Source of the DNA: Aspidapion aeneum
Lineage: Eukaryota > Arthropoda > Insecta > Coleoptera > Brentidae
Direction of reading: 5' to 3'
DNA length: 64,000 nucleotides
Assembly (NCBI GenBank): GCA_963576565.1
Contig: OY755039.1
Coordinates: 82,448,955-82,512,954 of the forward strand
Part shown: positions 52,331 through 63,580 of the stretch, in pieces
How the letters are laid out: the number at the start of each line of letters is the position of its first letter
How positions within the stretch are numbered: position 1 is the stretch's first letter
Translations under genes and position numbers: made by a program
Notes under the pieces: generated by a model
Told to the model about the DNA's origin: nothing
What the model saw: the letters and a program-made list of their open reading frames with translations, nothing else
Databases searched by the model: none

Positions 52331-54836
52331 TTAAATTTCTGCCCCACTAATTTATAACGTCACCTGCCGCCACTGCTTAAATGGCTTTAGAAGCCAGGAA
52401 GTGAGCGACCATTGTGCGGTCGCCTAGGTATATTTGTCCCTGCACAAAACTCATAAAAAGGAATGAAACCGAATGAGACTCCATTCCGAGAATTTAATTC
52501 AATTAAAATAATATAATCTTTTTAGCGTTTTGTAGTACGTAAGGTTTGTAAATACTGAAAGGCAAGGGCTGTTTTCCAGAAAGTAGCCCTTTTGTTGCAC
52601 AGTTGGCATTGTTTGCAGTTAGCTTTTTAGTTTAGTGAGCGAACGTGAGGTTTGTAGATAACTAAATTTAGGTTCCGCAGATTTCCAGGGACTTAGGCCA
52701 TTGGCGGCACACAGAGGGCTAAAGTGTGTAAAAAGTATTTTATTGCTTTGCTTGTTTGCTTTGTGAGAATTGTATATAATAGCAGGGTTCCATCAGGCCC
52801 TTCGACGGTCCTAGAACGGTCCGAAAAATCCTAAAGCGCGCGCATGACGAGGACTGTTTTAAAACGGTTTTGGTTTGATGGAACGACCAAATAACTGTCC
52901 AAAAAACGAATGCTGATCGAATGAGAGATCGACTTACTTCAGGCGTGTGATCATATGCGAGAGGGTTAAATTCAAAGTCACGTGACTAAAAGAAAGGGTC
53001 GCCTCGCGTGAAGATACAGAAGGGGAGGTGAAGATACATCGAAGGCAACGTATGAATTCGAGAGCACGAAATAAAAGTTGCACACAGAAAGGATTACACA
53101 ATTACATAGGATTCTCATAATAAATTTTTAATTTTAGTTTTTTAAAATGCAGATAAAATAATTAAATTTAATTTATATTCACAAACTATAAACCACTACA
53201 AACTGCCTAATAAACTAAATATACCAAAAATTAAAACGAACTTGCATTAGCACATATTTTTGGGCGAAACTTCTGAAAAAATATGAATTTTTTTTAATAT
53301 CACAAGTTTTATGTTAAATTTATATATTTATTTATTTGTAATTTAATTTTTACAAAATATTTGTGAAATTACATATTATAGAAAGCCATAATATTCACAA
53401 GGTTTTTGTGATTTTATTAATTTTTAGGAAATAGTGATCGTTATACTTCTAAGAAGTTAGGAAAATCACATTTTGTAGCTTGTACTTTGTTAGGTATATA
53501 GTTATAATGACCTTAATGTCGATGCTTTAAAGCGAAGTTGTTTGTTCTTCCGCCAAATCTGGTGTAAAGTTTCATATCCGGTGTTACCCCTCTTCTTTTA
53601 ACTTTTAGTTCACAGGTCACCGGGATTTGCTGCGATCAGAATAAACCCTTGTGTTTCTATTCCTATCCAATCACCTGCCAGAAATAACGGAGGAACGAAT
53701 ACCGATCCGAAAATTAAATGATTACTTTGATTCCTTCGATTATTTTAGTATTTGTCTCTATTTTTATTTATTTTTAGATTTATGTAAGGTATTAGATTTT
53801 TAAAACAGAGTTGTACACAAGACAGTTCTTACGTAATTCCTACCTTCATTTTTTTTATTTTAGCCCACATTTTGAAAATTTCAATTGAATATTTCCATAA
53901 TGTTAAACAAAAATATACCTACAAGTAAATGATCTTCGAATTAATGACAGTCCGAGAATTTTGCACTAATTGTATGATTGAATTGAATACTGTTCAAGTA
54001 ATCGAAGTAACGATAGTAACGAATATATAAAATGATTACTTGGAAGTCGAGTTACGATTAGTAACGAGTACTCAAAAGTAACGAAAATCAACACCTCTAT
54101 CACCCTCTAAACTAGTTTTTCTTTTTCTAAGCAGGCTACCCTATTCAGTATAGCTTTTTTCCATGTGGTATACCTACAGCATTCCGCAGTCCCGTAGTAA
54201 TAAAAATTAAGAGGCTCTTGCAAAAAAATCAACAATCAAGATGTTGCACAATTTTTTTTTGGAAATTTAAAAAATATTTGTATATTTACAATTTATTTTG
54301 ACAAAAGTTTAAATTTTTTGGGTTATTTACTGTTTTTTGAATTTTCTTAGACAAATGTAAATTTAATGTAATTTTATGGTATATTTTTATCTCAGGTCAG
54401 AAACTAGTATAATATAGTAGACAGTCAATTTACATTAGGCTAATAGCATACTCTAAAATTCACGCACTCGGCACCTTTGAACGCAGCCGGTGACGACCGG
54501 TGAGGGCACTGATTTCCCTATTCGTTTGGTAATAGCAGGTAACCACATGAACTGGAATGCTAGCTCTGTCTTTTTTTTCTTATGCAATAATTTACATAGG
54601 AAAAAAGAGAGAGGAAGCGTTTCTGCCTCCATAGTGCAGTGTTGCCGATATTTCATTTAATACAAAATCATTTGGAAAAATCTTTCAATCACTGCTTTCA
54701 GTATACATGCAACCTTCGTCAGGGGTTGACGCGTCTTGCCCAGTGGAGGGCATAGATATGTAGGTAAGAAAAAGTAGATATATTTTCTGACTTCCAAGAG
54801 TTAACGCCAGAAACACATGTACAGTCCTTAAACCTG
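52331..54836. other. Intergenic DNA, one tiny inverted-repeat element, no gene
   Basis: A ~98-bp segment at 52785-52882 is bounded by GTTCCATCA and TGATGGAAC and contains 'aacggtccgaaaaatcct'; similar 'tgatggaac' sequence recurs at 61357-61465. Otherwise AT-rich. The 67-codon minus frame at 54453-54656 shows no domain. Confidence 0.4.
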
Positions 54837-55450
54837 TTGCTAAAAATTTTCGGACAACTCAGGAATTTTTTGGAAAAACTCAAGAAATTTTCGGAAAACA
54901 TGGGAAATGTCAGGAAAACCCCGGAAAATGTTTGGGAAATGTTCGGAAACATACATTTTCATAAAACTTGCGAAATGTTCGCAAAAACTAGGAAAATGTT
55001 CAAAAAACTCGAGAAAAGTTTAAAAAAAACTTTACAAATGTTCGAAAAAACTCGAGAAATTTTCGAAAAACACGGAAAATCTTCAAAAAACCTCGGACAA
55101 TTTTCAGAAAACTTTACAAATATTCGAAAAACCACGGAAAATGCTCCGAAAAACTAGGAAAATTTTCGGAAATCTCGGAAAATGTTCAGAAAAACTAGGA
55201 AACTTTTTGGAAAACTGGGGAAATGTTCGGAAAAACACAGAAAATGTTTAAAAAAGTCCAGAAAAGTTTAGAAAAACTTTGTAAAAGTTCAAAAAACTCG
55301 AGAAATTTTCGAAAAACTCGGAAAATGTTTAGAAAAACTCAAAGAATTTTCCGAAAACTTTAAAAATGTTTTTGGAAAACTGAAAATGCTGGAAAAACTC
55401 AGCAAATGCTCAAAGAAAACTTGTGTAAAGTTTAGAAAAACTCAAAATTT
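54837..55450 (+). repeat. ~20-bp minisatellite 'ggaaaa-ctcggaaaatgttc', left part
   Basis: About 28 degenerate units of 19-23 bp with the core 'cggaaaa(a)ct(c/a)gg(a)aa'. It resumes at 56183-56336 after an inserted LINE end. A Lys/Phe/Glu-rich coiled-coil-like frame at 54837-55157 is produced by the repeat and has no conserved context. Confidence 0.8.
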
Positions 55451-56182
55451 GTACAAAGACACAAACTTACTCAGTTTAAGACAACTAACTCTATTATAAA
55501 TATTCTGTTCTCTATCTAGGTCAAAATAATCTACTGTTTCCAGAAATCCCACATATTCCTGACACAAGATTTGTTGTGGAAAATAGACTACCAAGAAAAC
55601 AAAAAACAATTGGTCAAAACTGCTATACATATATTGGAAAAGAACACTTTAACCTGCTACCATCTGAACTCAAACACAGTGTCAAAAAAAAATTATTAAA
55701 AAAAATAAATATGCACTTTGTTACTTCAAAATTATCCAAAATTATAATAAATAAATAGATACTTAACGAGAAACTGGTCTTCAAGAATATTTCATTACTT
55801 TTTTTTACTTTTATATATTATTTGTTTTTTTTTCATTGTGGTAGTATAATTACTTTGCATTTAATTATTTCTACTTTTATTTATTTATTTTTTTTAAACT
55901 TTTTTTAGTCTAAAAAACAACACTAAACCAAGAAAAAGCTTTTTCCTGAATCCATCAAGTTTGTCACAATTATTATTATTTTTGTTATTTTTTTAACTTT
56001 GTTGAATTCCGGTAAATGGGCTTACATTTATGTAGGTACAAAGAAACCATTGCAATGTATATTTCATGATATATTTACTTACTTAAGGCTATGATGTATA
56101 AAACTCATTGCCATGTAAAAAATGTGGCAAATAAATATATTGAAATTGAATTGAATTGATTAAAATTGAAATTGAAAATTGA
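55451..56182 (+). mobile_element. 5'-truncated LINE 3' end inserted in the minisatellite
   Basis: A coding remnant (55489-55758) followed by a ~400-bp 3' UTR with 'ttccggtaaatgggcttaca' and a 'attgaattgaattga' tail at 56147-56175. The minisatellite lies on both sides. Tails made of short A-rich tandem units are typical of CR1/Jockey-like LINEs. Confidence 0.75.
55489..55758 (+). pseudogene. LINE ORF2 extreme C-terminus, ~89 codons
   Basis: The frame starts inside the truncation and reads PEIPHIPDTRFVVENRLPRK, then TIGQNCYTYIGKEHFNLLPS and ends at a TAA before 55758. 'Y.G...FN.LP.E' after a basic segment is the usual tail of LINE reverse transcriptase proteins. All catalytic parts are missing. 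Confidence 0.72.
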
Positions 56183-56336
56183 CCCCAAAAACTCGGAAAT
56201 ATTGGAATAAACTTTGAAAATTTTTTCGGAAAACTGAGGAATTGTTCGAAAACACTCGGAAAAAACTCGAAAAATTTCCATAGAAACTCGTGAAATGTTC
56301 GGAAAACTCGGAAAACGTTTGGAAAAACTCTAGTCT
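56183..56336 (+). repeat. ~20-bp minisatellite, right part
   Basis: Continuation of the 54.8-55.45 kb minisatellite ('aaaactcggaaatattgg', 'gttcggaaaactcggaaaac'). Confidence 0.75.
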
Positions 56337-57129
56337 AGACATTTTTATGAGTGAGAGAATTGTCGGAGTAAATCCACCTACTCAATTTATTTTCATCAAT
56401 CTTAAAAAAAAACAAATGGCGGAGTTCCCCATTTATCAACCAGTATGTATTAAATACGGAAACTGAAACTTACAAAAATGAACATGACGGCTGCAAAATT
56501 TTTCATAAGTATTTATTAATTGATTTGATTCAAACTTGCTACTTTGTGGTGCTTAAGATCACTCAATACAATTTTTAAAATAAAATTCATTTGTCAACCG
56601 ATATCTGTATCAAATTTAAAACTTTGGGGTATATAACGTCGCTGATTTTAATTTAGGATTTTAAAAATTAAGTTGGAACAGGTAAGTGGAGTGGAGCCAA
56701 ACATCAAACTCAAAAATAGGTAAACAGTTTTAAGTACACAAACGTGACTTTTAACAGACTAAGGTAAAAGCGTGGGTGCATAAAAAATAGGGTTAAACGA
56801 TTGTAATCAAATAAGAATCACTTTTCTAAAATATTTTAAATGCGCAGTTTAAATTTACGTCTGTTATAAACCAGGTTTGTCTTTCCTGACCTATCACTTT
56901 TCATCCCTGATTTTAATTTTTTATCCCTGATTTATCACTTTTGATCCCAGAGATAAACAGTGACACTTTTATCTCTTGTGTTTTTATCCCTAAACAACAA
57001 AAAATAATTTGGAGAGGCCCTTGAAAGGAGGCCCAGTTTCATTATTTTTTTTTAATAGGTGGACCCTTTTTGTGGCTTCTAGTTAGTAAGGTCAGAAATG
57101 AGTAACTTTATTATTCATATGGTAAGATT
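56337..57129. other. Intergenic; stray 'atggcggagttcccc' units, no gene
   Basis: 56410-56600 has remnants of the 50-52 kb internal unit ('caaatggcggagttccccat', 'ttgtcaaccgatatctgtat'). A short repeat 'tttttatccctgatttatca' lies near 56900. No coding exon. Confidence 0.4.
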
Positions 57130-57540
57130 ACAAAAAAAATAGTCTATTACATAACAAGAGACAAAAAAGAGAGTGACAAATTTCACATGACCGTGAATGT
57201 TGTGAACGAGGCGCTAGCCGAGTGAAACAGCACGCGAGTGTAAGAAAGTTACTTTCTATCGAGTTGTCTGTCCATCATTCATCGCCAGTTATTGTATAGA
57301 GTGGTTTATTCAAGACCTTATTGGCTGATTAAATTTTATCTTTGTTTTTTATGAGTATTTTAAATTTTGCTGTTAACTAATTATTTCTTTTGACCTTTGT
57401 AAATTTTGTGCGAAAAGTACTTTTCCATGTGCAGAAAATTTTTTGTCCATAGGTGAAATCTAACGTTTTCTGAGGTAAAATGGTGTGAAATCCATCATTT
57501 TCATGTGTAGTGGTAGGAAAAAAATATTGCATATGGAGTA
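57130..57540 (+). repeat. Uninterrupted copy of the repeat that hosts the hAT element
   Basis: It shows 'ccgtgaatgttgtgaacgag', 'cgagtgaaacagcacgcgag' and 'ctttctatcgagttgtctg', then 'ggtgaaatctaacgttttct', in the same order as 38570-38825 plus 44434-44600. It provides an empty-site comparison for the hAT insertion, although the exact GTCATCGT region has diverged. Confidence 0.7.
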
Positions 57541-57699
57541 CTTCTTATAAAAATAATTAACAAACAAAAGTTTAATTTAATTTCTTTGCGCTTTTTTGTA
57601 TCTTACATTATATTTAGTTCTCTATGCTCAAATAAACGTTCGCTCAAATGTTTGTGTCGCTCAAGACGCTTTTAATGTAAACTATATTATACTCGTTTC
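57541..57699. other. Short AT-rich spacer
   Basis: Nothing recognised. Confidence 0.3.
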
Positions 57700-58398
57700 T
57701 GGTAAAAGCAACAAGACGCTAGCCCTACCAAGTCCACTTCCAATCCCTGACTTCGCATGCGTAGATCTACCAATATTATTTACCTCATGTATTAGAATAG
57801 ATGTACAGGGTGATTTTCACTTGAATGATTCTAACCACATGAAAATAGAAAGTTTCAATAACCTAACGAAACCTAATCAGATCTAACCGAACCGAACCAA
57901 AGCAAACTAAACCAATATTTTTTTTCAAAAAAAAAACTTTCCTGACTTCCTACCCGGGATCCTAGAGGATGTGAATCCGAACCGGACCGTACCGAACCGA
58001 ACCTATCCAAACCTAACCCTACCCAACTAAACCTAATTAGCAGTACGTGTTGTAGTTTAGTTTGGTTAGGTTAGGTTTGGTTCAGTTTAGTTAGGTTCGG
58101 TTTAGTTCGGTTCGGATTCACATCCTCTAGGATACCGGGCAGGAAGTCAGGAAAGTTTTTTTTTGAAAAAAATTATTGGTTCAGTTTCCTTTGGTTCGGT
58201 TCGGTTAGATTTGATTAGGTTTTGTTAGGTTAGGTTTTTGAAACTTTCTATTTTCATGTGGTTAGAATCATTCAAGTAAAAATCACCCTGTATTCATCTA
58301 TTCTAATACATGAGGTAAATAATATTGGTAGATCTGCGCATGCGAAGTCAGGGATTGAAAGTGGACTTGGTAGGGCCTGCGTCTTGTGTAAAAGCAAC
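57700..58398. mobile_element. Foldback with ~300-bp arms and AACCGAACC-rich core
   Basis: The arms contain 'accaagtccacttccaatcc', 'atttacctcatgtattagaa' and 'cagggtgattttcacttgaa' with inverted partners at 58245-58398. The core (57860-58230) is built of AACCTAACC/AACCGAACC-type 5-mers on the left and GGTTAGG/GGTTCGG on the right. Frames at 57596-57886 and 58272-58568 (SPLPIPDFACVDLPILFTSC type) are two readings of the same arm sequence; a fossil exon cannot be excluded, but the mirrored copy argues for repeat DNA. Confidence 0.75.
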
Positions 58399-59035
58399 AC
58401 ACTTGTTATGGATAGACGACATAAGACTCGTTCGAACATTTTAAGAAAGGAAACCACCCCGTCAACACTGGCAGGGAGATGTCCCCCCCCCCTTAAACGT
58501 GCTTTTTGACGGTTTTTTGCTAATAACTCGAAAACGGTCAACTTTTCTAAAAATATTCTAAAGATCATTTTGCAAGCGGATAATTAATTATCATTTTGCA
58601 ATCCTTTACTTTACTAATTCCTACTTTGCAGTCCTCCCTGCTTCCACCCATTGCCCCTTCTGTCATTCCCCCCCACCCTCTTCAAAAACCATATTCGCAT
58701 AATTTTATCATCGATTTCAAAAATTCTTTCTGTACATGCTATAAGATTTTTTTCCAACAACATTTTACTAGGTTGCAAAAATCTTTATTTTACTATTATA
58801 GACCAGCTTTAAAAGAGTGTAATTTTTTTAAATATATTTGGTGATAGCAAGAAAGCGTCTAAAGTTCAATATTTTTTAGTTTTTATAAAAAAATATCCAA
58901 GTCTTATAGTGGTCGGGCAAATTCAAAGATTTTGGGCTGCTTAAATTCAAAACCATTTTTTAAACTATTTGGCCAAAATTGAAAAGCGATTTTTTGGTTT
59001 GCGGTTAAATTTGGGTCCCCTGAAAATATTTCTTT
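58399..59035. other. Intergenic, C-rich and T-rich tracts, no gene
   Basis: Contains C-runs at 58485-58492 and 'ccttctgtcattccccccca'. The open frame at 58596-58844 has no family features. Confidence 0.35.
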
Positions 59036-60660
59036 ACCTTCCTAGCTCGCGCAGCAATGGGTAGTGAAGGTATTATTTTCGACGATAATATTTTTTTTCA
59101 GAAAACGCTGAAAATTTGTTATTTGGGTGTATTTTGACCTATCTTACCAATATCGTCGTGATGTCTGCCTGTGTGTGTGCGCGTATGCCTCTCCGTCACA
59201 CGATAAAAATCACTAAACTAAGCTTTTTGGGAAAAAAAAATATTTTACACTTTATTGTAGAAAATAAAATTATCTATAAGCTAGCGCAGAGTAATACCAA
59301 ACTTTCCAGCGGCGTCCATTTGTTGAGAAAATGTTTAAAAAATTAAAAAACCACATGTTTTTCACATGTTTTACCCGATTATCTTAAAAACTAAGCCTTC
59401 TGTCAAAAATCATGTTATATAGTAGATTGATTGAATTGAAAAAAATATGTAACTTTATTGAAGAAAATAAAATTCCCATTTTACCGATATATAAGTCAGT
59501 GCGATTTGGTTAATGACAAACTCTCCAGCGACGTTCCTATAGATATAAGGATATAATAAAAACAAAAAAAATAAAAGCATTTTTGTCACATGTTTCACCC
59601 GATTTTCCAAAAAAACTAAGCTTTTTATAGGAAATATGCTTGACAGCTGATTTGTAGAAAATAAAATTTCCTTTTAAATAATATATAACTTGGTAAGATT
59701 AATTTCATTTTTAAAACTTTAGAGGCGTTTGTAAATAAAATAAATTTTAAAAAATTAACAAATGAAGCACCACACTATACCCGCCATCTGCATTGATAGT
59801 CTTTGCACCCCTTGTACCTCCCCACCTTTCCTTTCATCCCTCCTCCACAAAAAGAAAGATGAAACTCCCCCCCCCAAAAAAAAAATAGGTACGGCTGTCA
59901 GCAAAGGTGATCCTACTACTCACCTTTTTTCCACATCTTGCGCCATAATTTTGTAGGTATGGTTAGATATGTGAGGGGGGATGGCCTACTACTGCCACTG
60001 ATTCAAATTTTAAGAATCTTAAAAAAAATCGAACCAAAATTAATTTGTTTGGTGATTTTTAAACATTAATTTAATTTACGGACGTCCCCAAAGTTTTAAA
60101 AATTAAACTTTTCTTACCTTGTTATACATCGTTGAAAAGGATTTTTTTTTTCTACAATCTAGTATGAGACATTTTTTGATAAAGAGCTTAGTTTTTTGGA
60201 GAATCGGGTGAAACATGTTACAAAAATGTTTTTATTTATTCATTTTGTAAATGACCCCCATTTACGAAGATAATTTTATTTTCTACAATAAAGCGTGGAA
60301 TAAGTTTTTTCCTAAAAAGCTTAGTTTTTGAGAAAATTGGATAAAACTTGACAATTGGAAAGTTTAGTGATTTTTCAATTGATGTCATTTACGGAGGGCC
60401 CTAAATTGTTATAAATAAAACTAATGCTACCCTGTTACACATCGTTTAAAAGGAAATGTTATTCTCTACAACCGACTATAGGACACAATTTTTAATAATT
60501 ATTTTTTAAATTTTTTTGCATTACCTCAATAAACGGACGCCGCTGGAGAATTTGTCTTTGTTCGTACCCCACTGACTTTTATATCGTTGAAAAGGAAATT
60601 TTATTGTCTACAATAAAGACAATTACATATTTTTCCCTAAGAAGCTAGAAGAAGAAGGTA
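59036..60660. repeat. ~190-bp satellite family, array 2, both orientations
   Basis: It starts with an ACCTTCCTAGC terminus (compare 18551-19013). Units in minus orientation ('ttccagcggcgtccatttgt', 'ctccagcgacgttcc') occupy about 59220-59760, and units in plus orientation ('tttacggacgtccccaaag', 'acggacgccgctggagaatt') occupy 60060-60650, so the array is a broad inverted repeat around about 59.9 kb. The markers 'ttctacaataaag' and 'aagcttagtttttgagaaaa' match array 1 at 33.2-35.0 kb. Confidence 0.65.
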
Positions 60661-61546
60661 TGGGGGTTTTTGCAGCTAAAATTTAAAAAACTAATATAAT
60701 TTGATTTTTAGCTTAGGTTTTTAATATTTTGTGTCAAAGTGCGCTCCTCTTATTTTGCATATTCAACTACCTACAGCGCCTGCACTAAGAAGAATTTAAC
60801 TAGTTTCTGGCCTAAGCATATAATAAATAGGCAGTCGCTCGAAAAGGAATAATATTTGATTAAATTAAGCGGTATACCTATCAAATTCGAAATACTTCAT
60901 TCATAATAGAGTTCGAGCAAACCCACGGGGCCGCGCGCCCGAGAGGATCTCTCTCTTTAATGCACCTCATTTAAAAGAGCGAAAGAATTGCCAAGCGCTC
61001 CGGGTTGTTTACGCGAAGTCACTAAATGTCCACGTCTTGAAAAACGAATCTATAAGCGGGGGAAAGTTAGTAGGACGATTGTAAAGTAGATCGGTATAAT
61101 TGTCTTTGGTATGGCAACACCGCCGACTCTTTCGGAGGAGGCGATTCTCAATAAATATTTACACCGTCGTGTATGGCCATCTGGTATGAGATATCGGTAA
61201 ATGGGGCCATTTTGGATTGGTTGTCTATTTTATTAGTTTATGCTCAGGTGATGTAAACTAGAAATGTGTGTGTTTTACATACAATTTTTCCGCGCCTTCG
61301 AATGCGCCTGTCTGCAATTCTTGTCTTTCAGAGGATACCGAAACCAGTTTAGGTTGCTTGATGGAACGGAAAACTGACTGTCCCATAACAGTTCGACGTC
61401 GACCTGGAACGCAAACAGGATTTTTCGTACCGTTCTATAACCGTCCCACGCTTTGATGGAACGAACTTAGTATAAGAGCCCAGTAGGAATTTGGGCTTGA
61501 ACTGCAAGCCGATTCTCATATATTTTATTCGATTCATAATAAGACC
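60661..61546. other. Partly GC-richer unique DNA, no gene recognised
   Basis: 60915-61145 has more CpG ('acccacggggccgcgcgccc', 'gaggcgattctc') and no repeat partner in the window, which could mark a promoter or non-coding exon. The frame 61268-61456 shares 'ttgatggaacg' with 52.8 kb and is not convincing. Confidence 0.3.
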
Positions 61547-62496
61547 CCACATAGCACAATCACGTGTTTAACACGTAAAAAAGGCGTGAGAAAAAAAAAC
61601 GGTGATTTTAAAAGCTGCTAGAAAAAAACGTTTATTTCATATATGAAAACCAGCTTAATAGGTCATTCATTAACGTTATAAAAAACAACGTTGCTAAAAA
61701 CTGCGTTTTAATAACGCCTTTATCAAATTAAAACAGCAATGTTTTTACGTTTGTTTCAAGTGATTTTTATCAACGTTAAAATCACATTAGATTCACGCCT
61801 TTTCTTCACGAATTTTAAAACGCGACTTGCATAGCTTTTCTACCGAATATTTTTTTAGATTTTACTAGCAGCATCGCCACCTATAGTCAGGATTTTTCAC
61901 TTTGACGAAATCTATCAGGCAGTGCTTTGGCCTCTAAACTCCAAAAACATGTTAAGGGACTGATCCCTGATCCACGATCACAACGTATCGGTTATTAACC
62001 TGATAAAGACACATTAATATTCTGTGAAAGTGTTTACTGTTCATAAATCTTGTTTAGCTTTAAAAAAAAACATAATGTATATAGATAGATACATAGATAT
62101 TTCGTCTTGCCTTGAGCGCCATCTTTAAAATTGTCTTGAAGTGTTGTAGTCTTAAACTAGTGAACTTTTATAACTTCCTTTCACGTCTCTTTTAAGTTAA
62201 AATTTTTTTATTAAAAAAATGTGACCAAAAAAGACGCAGAAAGTCAGTAGGTTTGAGAAGTCTTAATCTTGTGGCGTTTTAGAACATGTTGTGGAATACT
62301 TTTCAAGTGTGAATTTGGTACATGAAAATAACGAGGGTAAAAAACACGTTATATACACAGCACCAGAAACTTCAGCAAAAAGTACATTTTTATAGCTTGA
62401 TTTTACCTTGTTTTTAAGGTTGTTTTCAAGTAAAAAAAAACTTTGTTATTTTTGTTTACGTGAATTTAACGTTGATGTGATTTTTGTGCTATGTGG
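61547..62496. mobile_element. CCACATAGCAC element, copy 2, with GACC target duplication
   Basis: The ends are CCACATAGCACAATCACG and TTTTTGTGCTATGTGG, flanked by GACC on both sides (61543-61546 and 62497-62500). It is the inverted full-length partner of 11492-12443. No ORF with transposase motifs. Confidence 0.82.
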
Positions 62497-62500
62497 GACC

Positions 62501-62903
62501 ATGTTCCAAAAAAAATTAAGGAGTTTGAATCAAATTTACATAACTTTTTTATTATTACATCGATTTTACTCAAACAAATTACGATTAGTTTTTTCTATAA
62601 TAGCCTTTCCAAAAAGATCATCAATTTTGATTTTTCTATTGTCTATATACTGGAAATTCTTTAATTTCCTCACATGCACTGATTTTTTTAGGTTTTTTGA
62701 TTCTTTGATCTGGTTTTACAAAAAAAAACATAATTTATAAAAAATATGCCGATTTTTAATGTTCATAGTGGCTCTAATTTTTGCTGTAGGTTAAGCGGTT
62801 CTCGAGTTACAATTAAAAAACCAATAAGTTGGCCTATACCTACCCCTGGGTACAAAAAATTTCACGTTTTCACCAAAGTGAGTAAAAAAAGAACCAAGTC
62901 TCT
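62501..62903. other. Intergenic, nothing recognised
   Basis: T-rich; the Phe/Leu-rich frame 62408-62740 is a low-complexity artefact that overlaps the end of the preceding element. Confidence 0.35.
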
Positions 62904-63580
62904 GTAGTAGTTTTTGAGATATACCACGATTCTTAGTATTTTCGCTTGCAAAAGAATTAAAATAATACCCATGCTCATTTTATTGTAGCTACAATATTAT
63001 TGACATTTGTTTTTTTTATTACATAGAAGGCTTTAAACCTTTCACAGAAGAGGCTATTGACTTTATGTTATTAAAGTTCGATGGATAAAGAATGACTTAA
63101 ACAGGGTGGTTTCTAAAACTGTTCACAAGATTATACAAAAAGTGAATTTGCAGCGAAACGAAGCATCCTAGCGAAAAACGTTAAGAATAATTTTTTATAG
63201 TACTTTTAATTTTTAAGAAAAAAATCGATTTTGGAGCGAAAACATGGAATTTTTACAAAATTCTATATTTTAGCTGGCTTGTACAGCTTACCATCAGAGC
63301 TAGGATGTTAAGTGATACATCAAAATTTTACCGTTTTTCGCTAGGATGCATCGTTTCGCTGCAAATTCACTTATTCTATAATATTGTGAACAGTACCATC
63401 CAACGAACTTTAAAAATTTTTTGTCAATAGCCCCTTGTGTGAAAGGTTTAAAGACTTCTATGTAACAAAAATAAAACAAATGTCAATAATATTGTAGCTA
63501 CAATAAAATGAGAATGGGTATTATTTTAATTAGTTTGCGAGCGGAAATAGTAATAAACTTGGTATATCTCAAAAACTACG
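62904..63580. mobile_element. Foldback with ~260-290-bp arms
   Basis: The left arm has 'gtagtttttgagatatacca', 'cattttattgtagctacaat' and 'cagcgaaacgaagcatccta'; the right arm mirrors them ('aggatgcatcgtttcgctgc', 'attgtagctacaataaaatg', 'tggtatatctcaaaaactac'). The centre is at about 63250. No coding. Confidence 0.75.

Noticed and set aside
54837..55157. Coiled-coil-like protein of 106 residues
   Set aside because: The Lys/Phe/Glu pattern follows the ~20-bp minisatellite.
57596..58568. A gene encoding the SPLPIPDFACVDLPILFTSC-type peptide
   Set aside because: It appears twice only because the two arms of the foldback are mirror copies; no start, splice or domain support.
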